A program made the position numbers and the translations under genes. This document shows positions 17,296 through 26,829 of a stretch of 64,000 bases of DNA, piece after piece (the first letter of the stretch is position 1; the number at the start of each line of letters is the position of its first letter). The stretch spans positions 37,270 through 101,269 of the forward strand of contig ONCX01000002.1 of the NCBI GenBank assembly GCA_900316455.1, read 5' to 3'. This DNA is from an uncultured Eubacteriales bacterium (GTDB lineage: Bacteria; Bacillota; Clostridia; Oscillospirales; Acutalibacteraceae). A model generated the notes under the pieces. It had not been told where the DNA came from. It did not search any database and saw only the letters and a program-made list of their open reading frames with translations.

Positions 17296-18927
17296 ATGGG
17301 TAATGTTACAAAAAGAGAAATAATCAAAAAGATAAAGGCAAACGGTAAGAACAAAAAGCTGAACATATTTGCCCGTTGTTATCGAATTCTCTGCTGGATA
17401 GGTTTAAAGCTGCAGTTTGTAACATACAATAAGCGCCGCAGGATCAGAAGATTCTTCAGCCCTGTGAGCGGAATGATCTCAAAATTCATTGAATCACATG
17501 TGATTCAGCTGGCGTCGGGCGCGTGGCACGAATTCCTTGATATATGCGGCGGGATTAATAACCGGACAGGTCTGAGGAGTACATCCAGTCAGCACAAAGG
17601 CTTTTTTGCCGCTGTTGCCAATGTAGTAATGCCGGTAGTATGTATAGGAATTCTTGCGGTTGTAATACTTAATGTGATTAATTCACCGCACGCTCTTGAG
17701 GTTTCATGCAACGGCAAGGTGCTTGGTTATATTCAGGACGAAGGCGTTTACAACAACGCGGTCAAGCTCCTCAGCCAGCGTACGGTAAATACAAGCGCCG
17801 ATTACATAGATTCTCTTACGCCATCATATTCTATGGCTTCTGTAAGTCCGTCGATGAATATGAGCTCTGAAACGCTCTGCGAAGCGTTGCTCGCGGACAG
17901 CAGCAATGTTGAGAGCGCCTACGGTCTTTATATAAACGGCGAGCTTTGCGCCGCAGCTAAGAGCTATGGCGACATACAGTTTATAATGGAAAGCTTCCTC
18001 GATCAGTACAAGACCGGCACTCCTGGCGAAAAGGTCAGTTTTATGGGAACTACCGATATTGTAAGCGGTCTTTATTCTACAGACAGAATCGTTTCATCAG
18101 GTAAATTTGCCAAGACTATTTCAACCAAACGCACTGAGACGCAGTTTTATACTGTCGCTGAGGGAGATACGGCTCAGTCTATAGCCAATGTCGCGAATAT
18201 GTCGTATGACAGGCTGATAAAGCTGAATGAGAATTTAAGCGATATTCCCGTTCCGGGGACGTCCGTGCTTCTTGAAAAGGAGCTTCCTGTTCTTAAAGTG
18301 CAGACCGTCCGCAATGTTACGGTTAAGGAAAAAATCAAATTTGATAAGAAGACCATAAAAAACGACAATGAATATACTTCATACTCAAAATGCATTACTA
18401 AGGGCGTTCCGGGAGAACGCGAGGTTGTAATGCAGGTAACGGAAATAAACGGCGTGCAGGTTGCGAGCGAGGTTATTTCAACGACAGTTATTAAGCTGCC
18501 TGTTGACGCGGTGTATGAGGTTGGCACTAAAAAACCAAGCGGAGTAGGAACAGGTGCGTTTACATGGCCGGTTCCTGGCGTACACAGTATTTCGTCGCCG
18601 TTCGGTCCGCGCTGGGGACGTTTTCACAGCGGAATAGATATTTCCTGCGGCGGTATTTACGGGCGCACTGTTGTTGCTGCGGATTCCGGAACAGCTACAG
18701 TCAAGCGTTCTGCCGGAGGGTACGGATTACATATTATTATTTCACACGGCAACGGCTATTCAACATGCTACGCCCATCTGAGCGCGGTGAATATTTCTTC
18801 GGGAGCAACTGTCGCTAAGGGTCAGGCAATAGGTCGTGTCGGTAATAGCGGAGCGTCTACTGGTCCGCATCTCCACTTTGAGATACGAAAGAACAACCGT
18901 GCCAACAACCCGATGAATTATTTTTAA
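17296..18927 (+). CDS. membrane-anchored LysM-G5-M23 murein endopeptidase
   Basis: A cell-wall hydrolase or activator (543 aa). A basic cytoplasmic N-terminus of about 100 residues precedes one membrane helix (104-128). The external part has a LysM peptidoglycan-binding domain (about 283-328, YTVAEGDTAQSIANVANMS), a G5 domain (about 330-405) and a C-terminal M23 peptidase domain (about 425-543). The peptidase has the zinc motifs HSGIDI (HxxxD) and HLHFE (HxH), so it should be active as a metallo-endopeptidase. The order resembles sporulation- and division-linked M23 proteins of Clostridia. The start follows AAGGAGAG. A terminator follows. Confidence 0.9.
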   Translation: MGNVTKREIIKKIKANGKNKKLNIFARCYRILCWIGLKLQFVTYNKRRRIRRFFSPVSGMISKFIESHVIQLASGAWHEFLDICGGINNRTGLRSTSSQHKGFFAAVANVVMPVVCIGILAVVILNVINSPHALEVSCNGKVLGYIQDEGVYNNAVKLLSQRTVNTSADYIDSLTPSYSMASVSPSMNMSSETLCEALLADSSNVESAYGLYINGELCAAAKSYGDIQFIMESFLDQYKTGTPGEKVSFMGTTDIVSGLYSTDRIVSSGKFAKTISTKRTETQFYTVAEGDTAQSIANVANMSYDRLIKLNENLSDIPVPGTSVLLEKELPVLKVQTVRNVTVKEKIKFDKKTIKNDNEYTSYSKCITKGVPGEREVVMQVTEINGVQVASEVISTTVIKLPVDAVYEVGTKKPSGVGTGAFTWPVPGVHSISSPFGPRWGRFHSGIDISCGGIYGRTVVAADSGTATVKRSAGGYGLHIIISHGNGYSTCYAHLSAVNISSGATVAKGQAIGRVGNSGASTGPHLHFEIRKNNRANNPMNYF

Positions 18928-18953
18928 TTTAGTCAATAACATAATTACATAAA

Positions 18954-19003
18954 AATAATCCGCCGCAGATTGTCATTAAATGATCCGGCGGATTATATTT
19001 TTT
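18954..19003 (+). terminator. bidirectional terminator
   Basis: ATAATCCGCCG pairs with CGGCGGATTAT, followed by ATTTTTTATT. It separates the M23 gene from the convergent HD-domain gene. Confidence 0.85.
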
Positions 19004-19065
19004 ATTAAAAAGCGCGGGAGGCTTTGTAAAAACCTTCCGCGCAATTCGGCAATATGTTTAAATAA

Positions 19066-20349
19066 TCAGATAAGCCTTCTGAGGTCGAGTTCGACGTCCT
19101 GATAGGACTTGGAAACACTGACAGCAGCCTCTTCCTTGGGCTTGTTTTTGCGGTTATACTCGCCGAGAATCTTATCATAACCTGCGACAACCTCATCAGA
19201 AAGAGCAACGTCCTTGCTGACCGTTTTATTATATTTCTTGAATACTTCGAGAAGCTCCTTATAGCATATGATAAATACATTTACTATTTCCGGATCAAAT
19301 TTCTTTCCGCTATCGTCACATATGCCGTGATAAACCTTGTTGGTATCCCAGCCGCTCTTGTATCCTTTTGCGCTGATAAGCATATCGAATGCGTCGGCAA
19401 CCGTGACTATTCTTGCCGGAAGACTTATTTCCTTGCCAACCTTGCCTAAGTATCCTGCGCCGTTCCAGTGTTCATGATGGTCAAGCGCCACCTGACGCGC
19501 AATCTCCATTACTTTGCCTTCAGCGTTTTGCAGGAGCTGCTCGCCGGCAACTACGTGGGTCTTCATAATAGCGAATTCCTCGTCGTTGAGAGAGCTTTCC
19601 TTCTCGATTATCTCTACAGGAATCAGAATATTGCCTATATCGTGAAGCATGGAGGCAAGGCGCAGATTTTCCACTTCATCATCGCTCATACCCATGTTTT
19701 TGGCTAATATACGGGTATATTCAGAAACACGCTTGATATGATGACCGACGTTACCGGATTTTGCTTCGGCAGCCTCCGCCAGCGTGAGGATCATATTCTC
19801 CTGAACGCTGACTGATTTTGCGGTCTGTCTCTGGACAATATCGCCATGCTCAAAAACATATGATATACAGTAGAAGATAATTCCGATAAAGATGTACATG
19901 TAGTTGATGGATATTTTTTTAATTGAAACATTGAAGAATCCCGCAACGCCGATCTGAAAAACCATCGGAAGAACCGAAAGCAGCATCAGCATTATTGCCA
20001 CTATACGGATAATGCGTATATTTCCTCTGGAGAACGGCGGCTTCTTCTGATAGAGTCTGAAAAAGATCATACTGGTCATTGAGGTTACAAGCAGAAGAAG
20101 AAGCGAAGCGACTATCTGATTGACATTATCGGCGGTGCTGTAAGTGACATTGCCAGAGGTAAAATCCTGATTGATTGAATAGACCTTGATAATTGTCATT
20201 ATCAGCAGAACCAACGTTACGACAAACATCATAATGCTGATAATAAGACCAATCAGATGAAGCTTCCTTTTTATCCTTGTGGAACGTTCGTCAAGTTCCG
20301 CGTTACTTTCCGAACCTTTTATCAATGACAAAAGCGATTTTTTAATCAT
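19066..20349 (-). CDS. membrane HD-domain (HD-GYP-like) phosphohydrolase
   Basis: Four N-terminal membrane helices (about residues 30-180) precede a cytoplasmic HD domain with GHHIKRVSEY, LHDIGNILIP (HD pair), THVVAGEQLL, DHHEHWNGAGYLG and ARIVTVADAFD. These match the metal-binding pattern of HD-GYP cyclic-di-GMP phosphodiesterases, but the GYP signature reads GYL. There is no GAF or REC domain; the membrane part may sense a signal. A Lys/Glu-rich C-terminal tail follows. I start at ATG 20349 (427 aa) after AAGGTGATC, 55 nt downstream of the PAP2 gene; longer frames would run into PAP2 coding sequence. Confidence 0.85.
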   Translation of the reverse strand: MIKKSLLSLIKGSESNAELDERSTRIKRKLHLIGLIISIMMFVVTLVLLIMTIIKVYSINQDFTSGNVTYSTADNVNQIVASLLLLLVTSMTSMIFFRLYQKKPPFSRGNIRIIRIVAIMLMLLSVLPMVFQIGVAGFFNVSIKKISINYMYIFIGIIFYCISYVFEHGDIVQRQTAKSVSVQENMILTLAEAAEAKSGNVGHHIKRVSEYTRILAKNMGMSDDEVENLRLASMLHDIGNILIPVEIIEKESSLNDEEFAIMKTHVVAGEQLLQNAEGKVMEIARQVALDHHEHWNGAGYLGKVGKEISLPARIVTVADAFDMLISAKGYKSGWDTNKVYHGICDDSGKKFDPEIVNVFIICYKELLEVFKKYNKTVSKDVALSDEVVAGYDKILGEYNRKNKPKEEAAVSVSKSYQDVELDLRRLI

Positions 20350-20404
20350 ATTGATCAGATCACCTTTCTTAATCTCATAAATCGGGGAACCGACTGATGA
20401 TTGA

Positions 20405-21043
20405 TTACTTAGAGGAATCCTCTGATGTATCTTTTTCAGCAGGAATTTCAGCCTGCTTCTTTGCCTTGCGGGCATTCCATCTGTCGCACACTGAACGGAC
20501 GATAGTGCTGCCAAGCAGACCGAAGAGGAATCCGAGTATGGCGCCTCCGATGACGTCGCTTGGGTAATGAACCTGAAGGTAAATCCGCGAGAATCCTATG
20601 AGAAACGCCAGAACAAAAGCCATAAAGCCGTAAACGGTATGATCCTTGTAGAGCGCGGTTGCTGCTTCAAAGCTTGCGAGAGTATGACCCGACGGGAATG
20701 AATAGTCGGTGGGCGGCTCTATGAGCAGACCGTTTTTTGAAAGCACTGTATCCGGAATATTAAATGGTCTCGGTCGCGCAACAAGATTTTTAATAAGACC
20801 GTTGCCCACAATAAGACCTATCAACAATGCTACGCCCATTGCTGCGCCTGTACGCCGTGTCTTTTTGGGAATGAGCAGTATGAGCGCAAGCGCAATCCAG
20901 ATAACTCCGTTATCCGCCAATTTTGTTACATAAGGCATTATAGCGTCCATAATTCTGTTACGCATGAAATAATTTACTGAAGCAAGAACATTATGATCAA
21001 ATGACGATATCTGATCTAAAATAAATGAAAGCGCACGATCCAC
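20405..21043 (-). CDS. PAP2-family membrane phosphatase
   Basis: An integral membrane lipid phosphatase (undecaprenyl-diphosphate or phosphatidate phosphatase type). The three catalytic motifs are complete: KNLVARPRP, PSGHT, and SRIYLQVHYPSDV. Around them are about five membrane helices, then a Lys/Glu/Ser-rich cytoplasmic tail. I start at GTG 21043 (212 aa) because GGAGG lies 9 nt upstream; the longer frame begins in an AT-rich stretch without a ribosome-binding site. It forms an operon with the HD-domain gene. Confidence 0.88.
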   Translation of the reverse strand: MDRALSFILDQISSFDHNVLASVNYFMRNRIMDAIMPYVTKLADNGVIWIALALILLIPKKTRRTGAAMGVALLIGLIVGNGLIKNLVARPRPFNIPDTVLSKNGLLIEPPTDYSFPSGHTLASFEAATALYKDHTVYGFMAFVLAFLIGFSRIYLQVHYPSDVIGGAILGFLFGLLGSTIVRSVCDRWNARKAKKQAEIPAEKDTSEDSSK

Positions 21044-21273
21044 AATTGATGACCTCCCGGATAATACAATGGAATAAAAAACTGTATTTTTTGGATAAAT
21101 TATATGTATCATTATTAATATATCATATTTTGTACAATATTTCAATAATTTTTTTATGTCATTTTAAACGATTTTTTACCTTTTATTTATATCACATTAA
21201 ATTTAAAATATTTTAAAAAGATTAAGAAATTATAAAATATTAATGTAAGAGCGATTAATTAAGAGAATTTGTG

Positions 21274-21302
21274 TTGACGGCGCGGAAGAAATGATGTAAA
21301 AT
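21274..21302 (+). promoter_or_regulatory. promoter of the zinc-ribbon membrane protein and hflX
   Basis: TTGACG, a 17-nt spacer and TAAAAT, about 97 nt upstream of the start codon. The remaining spacer (21044-21398) is very AT-rich and should hold the divergent PAP2 promoter; no ORF or repeat is seen there. Confidence 0.7.
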
Positions 21303-21398
21303 AATCAAAGGCTGACAGAAATATATTTTGAAGTTTTTCTATGTCATAATTGAATGATTTGCAAAAGGCAATTTTATGCTGAGGAGGATATAATTGAT

Positions 21399-22556
21399 AT
21401 GATAAGTTCATCACTTTCATCATGGCAGTCCGCCAACAATTACCGTAAAGAGGGCGACGTTGTTTACGGCGTTTACCGCGGGTGCGGTTTTGCGGTGAGC
21501 GAAGAGGATGGAGGTATGCTGTTTGTATTTATGCTGTCCGCAGGCGACAACAAAGCGTTCGACAACTTTGAAAACGCTCTCGCGGCGGAAGGCGGAGAGC
21601 TTGGACAGGGTCAGGTAGGCGACGTTGAAAATTATCTTGCCATATTTTTTGATGAAAGCAGGGGAACCTTATCTCTGAGAACTATGGACAAGGTGCTGGA
21701 TTTTGTCATAGCTCAGGCACGTCAAAGCGGCTTCCATGTGCCGAATGTATGCGTTAAATGCGGCGCAAAGGCAACAAAGCGTTCGTTTGTTGACAATATG
21801 GTGCAGCCTTTGTGCGCTGAATGCAGCGCGAGACAGAAGCAAAACCATCGTCCGGCTCCGGAAAAGGCAGCTCCCGCCCCCGCGCCTATGGCGTCGAGGG
21901 ACGATGACGACTACAGTCGCAGATACGCGCCTATTAAGGCTGACAGCAGCAAGTATGACGATTCATACGACGAATATTCCGGTATGAAATCCAAGTACGA
22001 CGATGACCGTTATACAGACAAATACGGCGGAACATACAATGATTCAGATTACTCCGAGCCTCCTGTTTCATTTGACGATTCGGGCGATGAATACCGCGAA
22101 ATTATGGGAGATGACCGCTCGGACAGAGATGATTCCCCGTCTACCGAGATTGACGGCACGGCTGGCAAGGGTATACTCGGCGCTGCTCTCGGCGCTTTCA
22201 TCGGTGTGATTCCGTATCTGATAGTTTCGATGATAGCCGATTTTCATATGGCTGCGCTCTGTTTCCCTGCCGGTATGCTGGCAGTCGTGTTTTACACCAT
22301 GCTGCACGGCACGCGTTCAAAGGGCGTCGGAATGGGAATCTGCATGTCGGTCAGCGCGATAATCTCAGTTGTTTTCATGTTCCTCGGAATGGTATTTTCA
22401 TATGTGAATGATTCCACTGATTTTTCAGGAGCGCTGAGTTATCTTTTTGACAAGCAGCTCACGTTTTTCCTTATAAACATTGCGTTCTCGGTTCTCGGAG
22501 CGATTTTTGGTTCATTCTTCATGATAAGCGTGATGAACAAATACGTAGACAAATAA
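21399..22556 (+). CDS. zinc-ribbon protein with C-terminal membrane helices (385 aa)
   Basis: The N-terminal ~115 residues form a globular domain. Next come a four-Cys zinc ribbon (CVKCG ... CAEC, about 118-140), an Asp/Tyr/Ser-rich disordered linker (about 160-260), and four membrane helices (about 265-380). I start at ATG 21399 because GAGGAGG lies 11 nt upstream; the ATG at 21354 is placed before it. hflX starts 4 nt after the stop, so the two are cotranscribed. No catalytic motif is visible. The layout is typical of uncharacterised Clostridia membrane proteins. Confidence 0.75.
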   Translation: MISSSLSSWQSANNYRKEGDVVYGVYRGCGFAVSEEDGGMLFVFMLSAGDNKAFDNFENALAAEGGELGQGQVGDVENYLAIFFDESRGTLSLRTMDKVLDFVIAQARQSGFHVPNVCVKCGAKATKRSFVDNMVQPLCAECSARQKQNHRPAPEKAAPAPAPMASRDDDDYSRRYAPIKADSSKYDDSYDEYSGMKSKYDDDRYTDKYGGTYNDSDYSEPPVSFDDSGDEYREIMGDDRSDRDDSPSTEIDGTAGKGILGAALGAFIGVIPYLIVSMIADFHMAALCFPAGMLAVVFYTMLHGTRSKGVGMGICMSVSAIISVVFMFLGMVFSYVNDSTDFSGALSYLFDKQLTFFLINIAFSVLGAIFGSFFMISVMNKYVDK

Positions 22557-22560
22557 TTTT

Positions 22561-23814
22561 TTGAATATGGAATTGCACGATACGGATATAAAAAAAACAA
22601 CGGCGCTTCTCGCCGGAGTCGATCTGGGCGAACCCGACACAGAGGAATCGCTCGATGAGCTGAGAGAGCTTGCGCGTACTGCGGGAGCTGAGGTTGCCGG
22701 AGTTATATGTCAGAAGCGTCCGGCGATTGATCCGGCGACATGCGTAGGTTCGGGCTTCCTGAACGATATGGCTGACTTTTGCAGGGATAACGGCGTTGAT
22801 CTGATTATATTTGACCGTGAGCTTTCCCCTGTTCAGATGCGGAATATCGAAAAGGCGACGGACGTCAGGACAATCGACCGCACCATGCTGATACTGGATA
22901 TTTTTGCGGGACGCGCCCGTTCCAGCGAGGGAAAGCTTCAGGTAGAACTTGCTCAGTTAAGGTATATGCTCCCAAGACTTACGGGAAAGGGCATTGAAAT
23001 GAGCCGTCTCGGAGGCGGCATAGGCACGCGTGGTCCGGGTGAAACCAAGCTCGAAACCGACCGCCGTCACATTCACAGACGTATAGACACGCTGAAGGAA
23101 AAGCTCGGCGAGGTAGCCAGACAACGCAGCCGCCAGCGTGAACGCAGAAAACGCGACGGAGTTATTTCCGTAGCGATAGTGGGATATACCAACGCCGGAA
23201 AGTCCACGCTGCTCAATGCGCTGACCGACGCGGGCGTACTTTCGGAGGACATGCTTTTTGCCACGCTCGATCCGACTGCAAGGGCGCTGGAGCTTCCGTC
23301 AGGAAGCAGCGTTATGCTTGTGGACACCGTTGGATTTATACGCCGTCTGCCGCACCATCTTATAGAGGCTTTTAAATCCACGCTTGAGGAAGCTGTGCAG
23401 GCTGACGTCATATTGAATGTATGCGACTGCTCGTCGCCGGTATTCCGCGACCATCTTGCCATAACCGGAAAACTGCTCGATGAACTCGGAGCGGGCGGGA
23501 AGCCTGTTATAACGGTGCTAAACAAGATTGACAAGGCTGACGCGGACGAGCTGTACGGCATGGAGGGCGTGAGGATCAGCGCAAAAAACGGAGAGGGCTT
23601 TGACAGTCTCCTTGAGACTATCGAAAAATCGCTTCCTGTACAGAAGGCGCGTGTAACGCTGCTCTTTCCATTTGCGGATATAGGTCAGTCGTCTGTCGTG
23701 AGAGAAAACGGCGCTGTGCTGTCTGAGGAATACACCGGGCAGGGCTTGAAAATGGATTGCATTGTCGATACGGTGACTGCGGAAAGACTCAGAAAATTTC
23801 ATGTCGATTTGTAA
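22561..23814 (+). CDS. hflX: GTPase HflX
   Basis: A ribosome-associated GTPase involved in splitting or rescuing stalled ribosomes. The N-terminal HflX domain (about 1-190) includes the conserved RLGGGIGTRGPGETKLE loop and a basic coiled coil (RQRSRQRERRKR). The G domain has GYTNAGKST (G1), the ATLDPT switch (G2), DTVGF (G3), NKID (G4) and a SAKNG-type G5. The C-terminal ~60 residues are the HflX cap. The start is either TTG 22561 or ATG 22567, both without a clear ribosome-binding site, which suggests coupling to the gene ending 4 nt upstream. A strong terminator follows. Confidence 0.93.
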   Translation: MNMELHDTDIKKTTALLAGVDLGEPDTEESLDELRELARTAGAEVAGVICQKRPAIDPATCVGSGFLNDMADFCRDNGVDLIIFDRELSPVQMRNIEKATDVRTIDRTMLILDIFAGRARSSEGKLQVELAQLRYMLPRLTGKGIEMSRLGGGIGTRGPGETKLETDRRHIHRRIDTLKEKLGEVARQRSRQRERRKRDGVISVAIVGYTNAGKSTLLNALTDAGVLSEDMLFATLDPTARALELPSGSSVMLVDTVGFIRRLPHHLIEAFKSTLEEAVQADVILNVCDCSSPVFRDHLAITGKLLDELGAGGKPVITVLNKIDKADADELYGMEGVRISAKNGEGFDSLLETIEKSLPVQKARVTLLFPFADIGQSSVVRENGAVLSEEYTGQGLKMDCIVDTVTAERLRKFHVDL

Positions 23815-23879
23815 TTTAAATGATTATTATTACAAATTGGAATTATTTTTACTTGATTAAGCCAATATTAAAAAATTGA

Positions 23880-23929
23880 AAAAGACCTGCGTTCTTGTGA
23901 TACTTGCAAGAACATGCAGGTCTTTTTTT
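23880..23929 (+). terminator. Rho-independent terminator after hflX
   Basis: AAAGACCTGC-G-TTCTTG pairs with CAAGAA-CAT-GCAGGTCTTT, followed by T residues. It shows that coding sequence for the next gene does not start this far upstream. Confidence 0.9.
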
Positions 23930-24001
23930 GATTTGTCGGGGAATAATAATATCAGGCTTGAAATTGCCGTTGTAAATATATTAATGAAAGGAACGATTGA
24001 T

Positions 24002-24898
24002 TTGTGGAATAAAAGAATAATGCTTGGTTCAGGGATATGCGCGTTTGTGTTGTCGCTGGCATTTGCGGTAAATACGTTTTCTTACGTTTCCGCTTCGCCA
24101 AAAAAACAGCGTGAAACGGGTAAATCACAGACAAAAGCCGCGTCGCAGTCCGCTGTTACGACAGAAACGCGGAGGGAAATTTCGTCGTTAAGCTCAAAGA
24201 AAATCTGCTGGGGACAGGGCAGGAATTTTGACGCTCTCAACCGTCCGCGTGACGCTGTGGATTATCAGCAGAAATACGGAGAATCAGGCGGACTTTTCAT
24301 TGATTTATCGGAAACAGACGCCTCCGCTACAACCGAGCCGCAAAATAAGAAAATTTATCTGACGTTTGACGAGGGATACGAGAACGGTTATACAGGCAAA
24401 ATACTTGATACCCTCAGAGATAAGAACGTTAAGGCGGTTTTCTTCATAACCGGCGATTATGCAAAGCGGGAAGGCGATCTTGTTTCACGAATGATCGAGG
24501 AAGGGCAGATTGTAGGCAATCATACGTGGAGGCATTATTCCATGCCGGAGAAGTCGATAGACACTTGCCGTGAAGAAATCAAGCTGCTTCATGATTATGT
24601 TAAGGATAATTTCGGCTATGAGATGAGTCTTCTGCGCCCGCCAAAGGGTGAATTTTCAGAGCAGACGCTTGCGCTTGCCGACAGCATGGGGTATAAAACC
24701 TGTCTGTGGAGCTTTGCTTACAAGGACTGGGACGCGGATTCGCCGGGGGATAAGGCTCAGTCGCTTCAAAAGCTGAATGAAAGACTTCATAACGGCGGAG
24801 TGTACCTGCTGCACGCGGTATCGTCCACCAATGCCGCCATACTTGGCGATTTTATTGACAGCGCCCGCGCAAAAGGATACGAATTTGTAACGCCGTAA
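24002..24898 (+). CDS. pdaA: PdaA-type polysaccharide deacetylase
   Basis: A carbohydrate esterase 4 enzyme. Motifs follow Bacillus PdaA, which makes the muramic delta-lactam of spore cortex: LTFDEGYENGYT (motif 1, with Glu where classic CE4 enzymes have the second Asp), GNHTWRHYSM (metal His pair), LRPPKGEFS, WSFAYKDWD and YLLHAVS. A signal peptide spans about the first 28 residues, followed by a Ser/Thr/Lys-rich linker. I start at TTG 24002 because AAAGGA lies 9 nt upstream and the region before it contains the hflX terminator. Its presence suggests an endospore-forming ancestor. A terminator follows. Confidence 0.88.
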   Translation: MWNKRIMLGSGICAFVLSLAFAVNTFSYVSASPKKQRETGKSQTKAASQSAVTTETRREISSLSSKKICWGQGRNFDALNRPRDAVDYQQKYGESGGLFIDLSETDASATTEPQNKKIYLTFDEGYENGYTGKILDTLRDKNVKAVFFITGDYAKREGDLVSRMIEEGQIVGNHTWRHYSMPEKSIDTCREEIKLLHDYVKDNFGYEMSLLRPPKGEFSEQTLALADSMGYKTCLWSFAYKDWDADSPGDKAQSLQKLNERLHNGGVYLLHAVSSTNAAILGDFIDSARAKGYEFVTP

Positions 24899-24936
24899 AC
24901 CAAAATAAATTCCATCGCCGCGATTAGCATAATTAT

Positions 24937-24993
24937 AAAACGGGGCAGGGCGAAAATCAGACGTTCAGTCTGCATTCGTCCTACCCCATTTTT
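24937..24993 (+). terminator. bidirectional terminator
   Basis: AACGGGGCAGGGCGA pairs with TCGTCCTACCCC plus flanking A/T tracts. It lies between pdaA and the convergent DUF4173-type gene. Confidence 0.75.
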
Positions 24994-25013
24994 AGTCTGA
25001 GCTATTCATTTTT

Positions 25014-26774
25014 TTATAGGTCCCTGTAGAATGAATATGACGAAACATATTTATCAAAATATTCCTCGGACATCGCATAGGTTATTCCGTTTTTATCCAA
25101 GATGTCAACGGCTATCTGACGGTCAAGCGTCCAGCGGCAGATATCTTTTTCATCGCCTGTGAAAAGATCACACCTTTCGGCAATATTGGCAATTGCGAGT
25201 TTTGCGTGCTGTTTAAGAGTTTCTTTATCGGCGTTATTCATCAGACGTTCAAGCTGCGGTATCGCCGCCGCCGAGAGGTCAGTTGCAATGTAATCCACAT
25301 CAATTGAATTTTTTACGGGGTCTTCGAGATATCTGTCAATGTTATATTTCGCTACAAATCCATCGACGTTGAATATGCAGTAAGCTGCTGCTGTAACGGC
25401 AAGTACGCTGCCTATGACTGCCGAAACCCTCAGTCCGTCGAAGATTATCCTGAGCGCGATGACAATATCTACCACAGCCATCAGAGCGATCAGTACAGCC
25501 GCGTTGAAACGGGAAACGGTGAGATCATATTCGCTTATATAGATCAACAGGCGGCGCGCAGCCGATACTATCATAATTGCGTTGCTCGCCGTGATTATGA
25601 GCAGGGCGACTTTTACATATGCCGGAAGCCTGTCTTTTGAATTGTTTTTGGTAAGCACGCACACCGCTGCAATGACAATTGCTGTGATAACAATTACGAA
25701 AACCAGCTCAAAGAATCCGCGTCTGCTGTATTCGGCAAGATTCAGCCCTTCCGGCAGGCTTCCCAGACCGGCGAAGAGGTATGTGAACTGTACTGCCACA
25801 AACACCAGATATACCACGCTCGAGGCATAAAGCACTGTCGCGGCGATTATGGGATCGATGAACCGGCGGGATTCCTTGTGACCGTATTGTTTCTTATAAC
25901 CGCTGCGGAGCGATACTGTCAAAGGCATGACATACAGCATGGTTATAAGCGTGAATAAAATATCGACAGCTATTCTTAATGGATTTATGTTGAGAACAGT
26001 GATTATTTTGTTGACCCATCTTGCAAACATCTCATCCGCGAAGGCAAATATCATTATGAGAATAAATACGACAGGGATTGAAATTGCTGCGCCAATGGCA
26101 ATTTTGAGCGAATTTCTGTTGTTTTTTTCCGATTTGTCCTTGCCGCCGAATATTCCGCCGAATGTCGTAGCTATATTCATGAACGGCAGCGCAAAGAAGT
26201 TGATGCAGGTATCGCTCATAAGGTCGAATGAAAAAGGCTTGCCTGTGGTACAGTTCGAGATAAGGGACATCTGAACCGCCGCAATAAGCAATGAAGAGAT
26301 AAGTCCGATTACCGTTATGCGAAGATCGGAGAAAAACGCGAACGAAGCAAGTATTATTATCTGCGGAATGAATAAAAGCCAGCCGGCAAGGGAAAATTTC
26401 TTACCCTGCTTAAAGATTATAAAGGGAATATAAATGAGGTAGAACAAAAGCCCCGCTGTAGCCAGTCCTATTCCGAATTCCATGGAAAAAATCGAACGGC
26501 TGCATATCCATCCGAAAACAACGGATAAAATCACGAAAACAGCCTTGTTCATCGACCCGACAGCGTTCTGAGCGAGTATGGTGTATTGGGACTTCTGACG
26601 CTGACGTGTCTGGTTTGGCACTATCGGCTGCTGATACACCGGACGCACGGGCTGAGGCGCCGACGCTACCGGCTGCTGTCCGTATGCCTGATTAACCGGC
26701 GGTCTGTACGGCTGCTGCACAGGCTGTTGCGGCGCAGGCTGCTGCTGATACATATTTCCGTTTTGGTTGTTCAT
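25014..26774 (-). CDS. DUF4173-type polytopic membrane protein
   Basis: 586 residues. The first ~60 are a Gln/Pro-rich cytoplasmic tail. Then come about 12 hydrophobic helices, with the segment LPEGLNLAEYSRRGFFELVFV that is characteristic of DUF4173 proteins. The C-terminal ~110 residues form a soluble helical domain. There are no catalytic motifs; members are often near sensor kinases, and the role is unknown. The ATG follows AAAGGAGAGATCATT. It is probably cotranscribed with the upstream gene (55-nt gap). Confidence 0.75.
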   Translation of the reverse strand: MNNQNGNMYQQQPAPQQPVQQPYRPPVNQAYGQQPVASAPQPVRPVYQQPIVPNQTRQRQKSQYTILAQNAVGSMNKAVFVILSVVFGWICSRSIFSMEFGIGLATAGLLFYLIYIPFIIFKQGKKFSLAGWLLFIPQIIILASFAFFSDLRITVIGLISSLLIAAVQMSLISNCTTGKPFSFDLMSDTCINFFALPFMNIATTFGGIFGGKDKSEKNNRNSLKIAIGAAISIPVVFILIMIFAFADEMFARWVNKIITVLNINPLRIAVDILFTLITMLYVMPLTVSLRSGYKKQYGHKESRRFIDPIIAATVLYASSVVYLVFVAVQFTYLFAGLGSLPEGLNLAEYSRRGFFELVFVIVITAIVIAAVCVLTKNNSKDRLPAYVKVALLIITASNAIMIVSAARRLLIYISEYDLTVSRFNAAVLIALMAVVDIVIALRIIFDGLRVSAVIGSVLAVTAAAYCIFNVDGFVAKYNIDRYLEDPVKNSIDVDYIATDLSAAAIPQLERLMNNADKETLKQHAKLAIANIAERCDLFTGDEKDICRWTLDRQIAVDILDKNGITYAMSEEYFDKYVSSYSFYRDL

Positions 26775-26829
26775 AATGATCTCTCCTTTATAATTTTTTT
26801 AATGTTACACAAAGCAAAACTTCAGGAAT

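Noticed and set aside
23876-24001. N-terminal extension of the PdaA-type deacetylase
   Set aside because: It includes the hflX terminator hairpin and lacks a ribosome-binding site; the TTG at 24002 is well placed.
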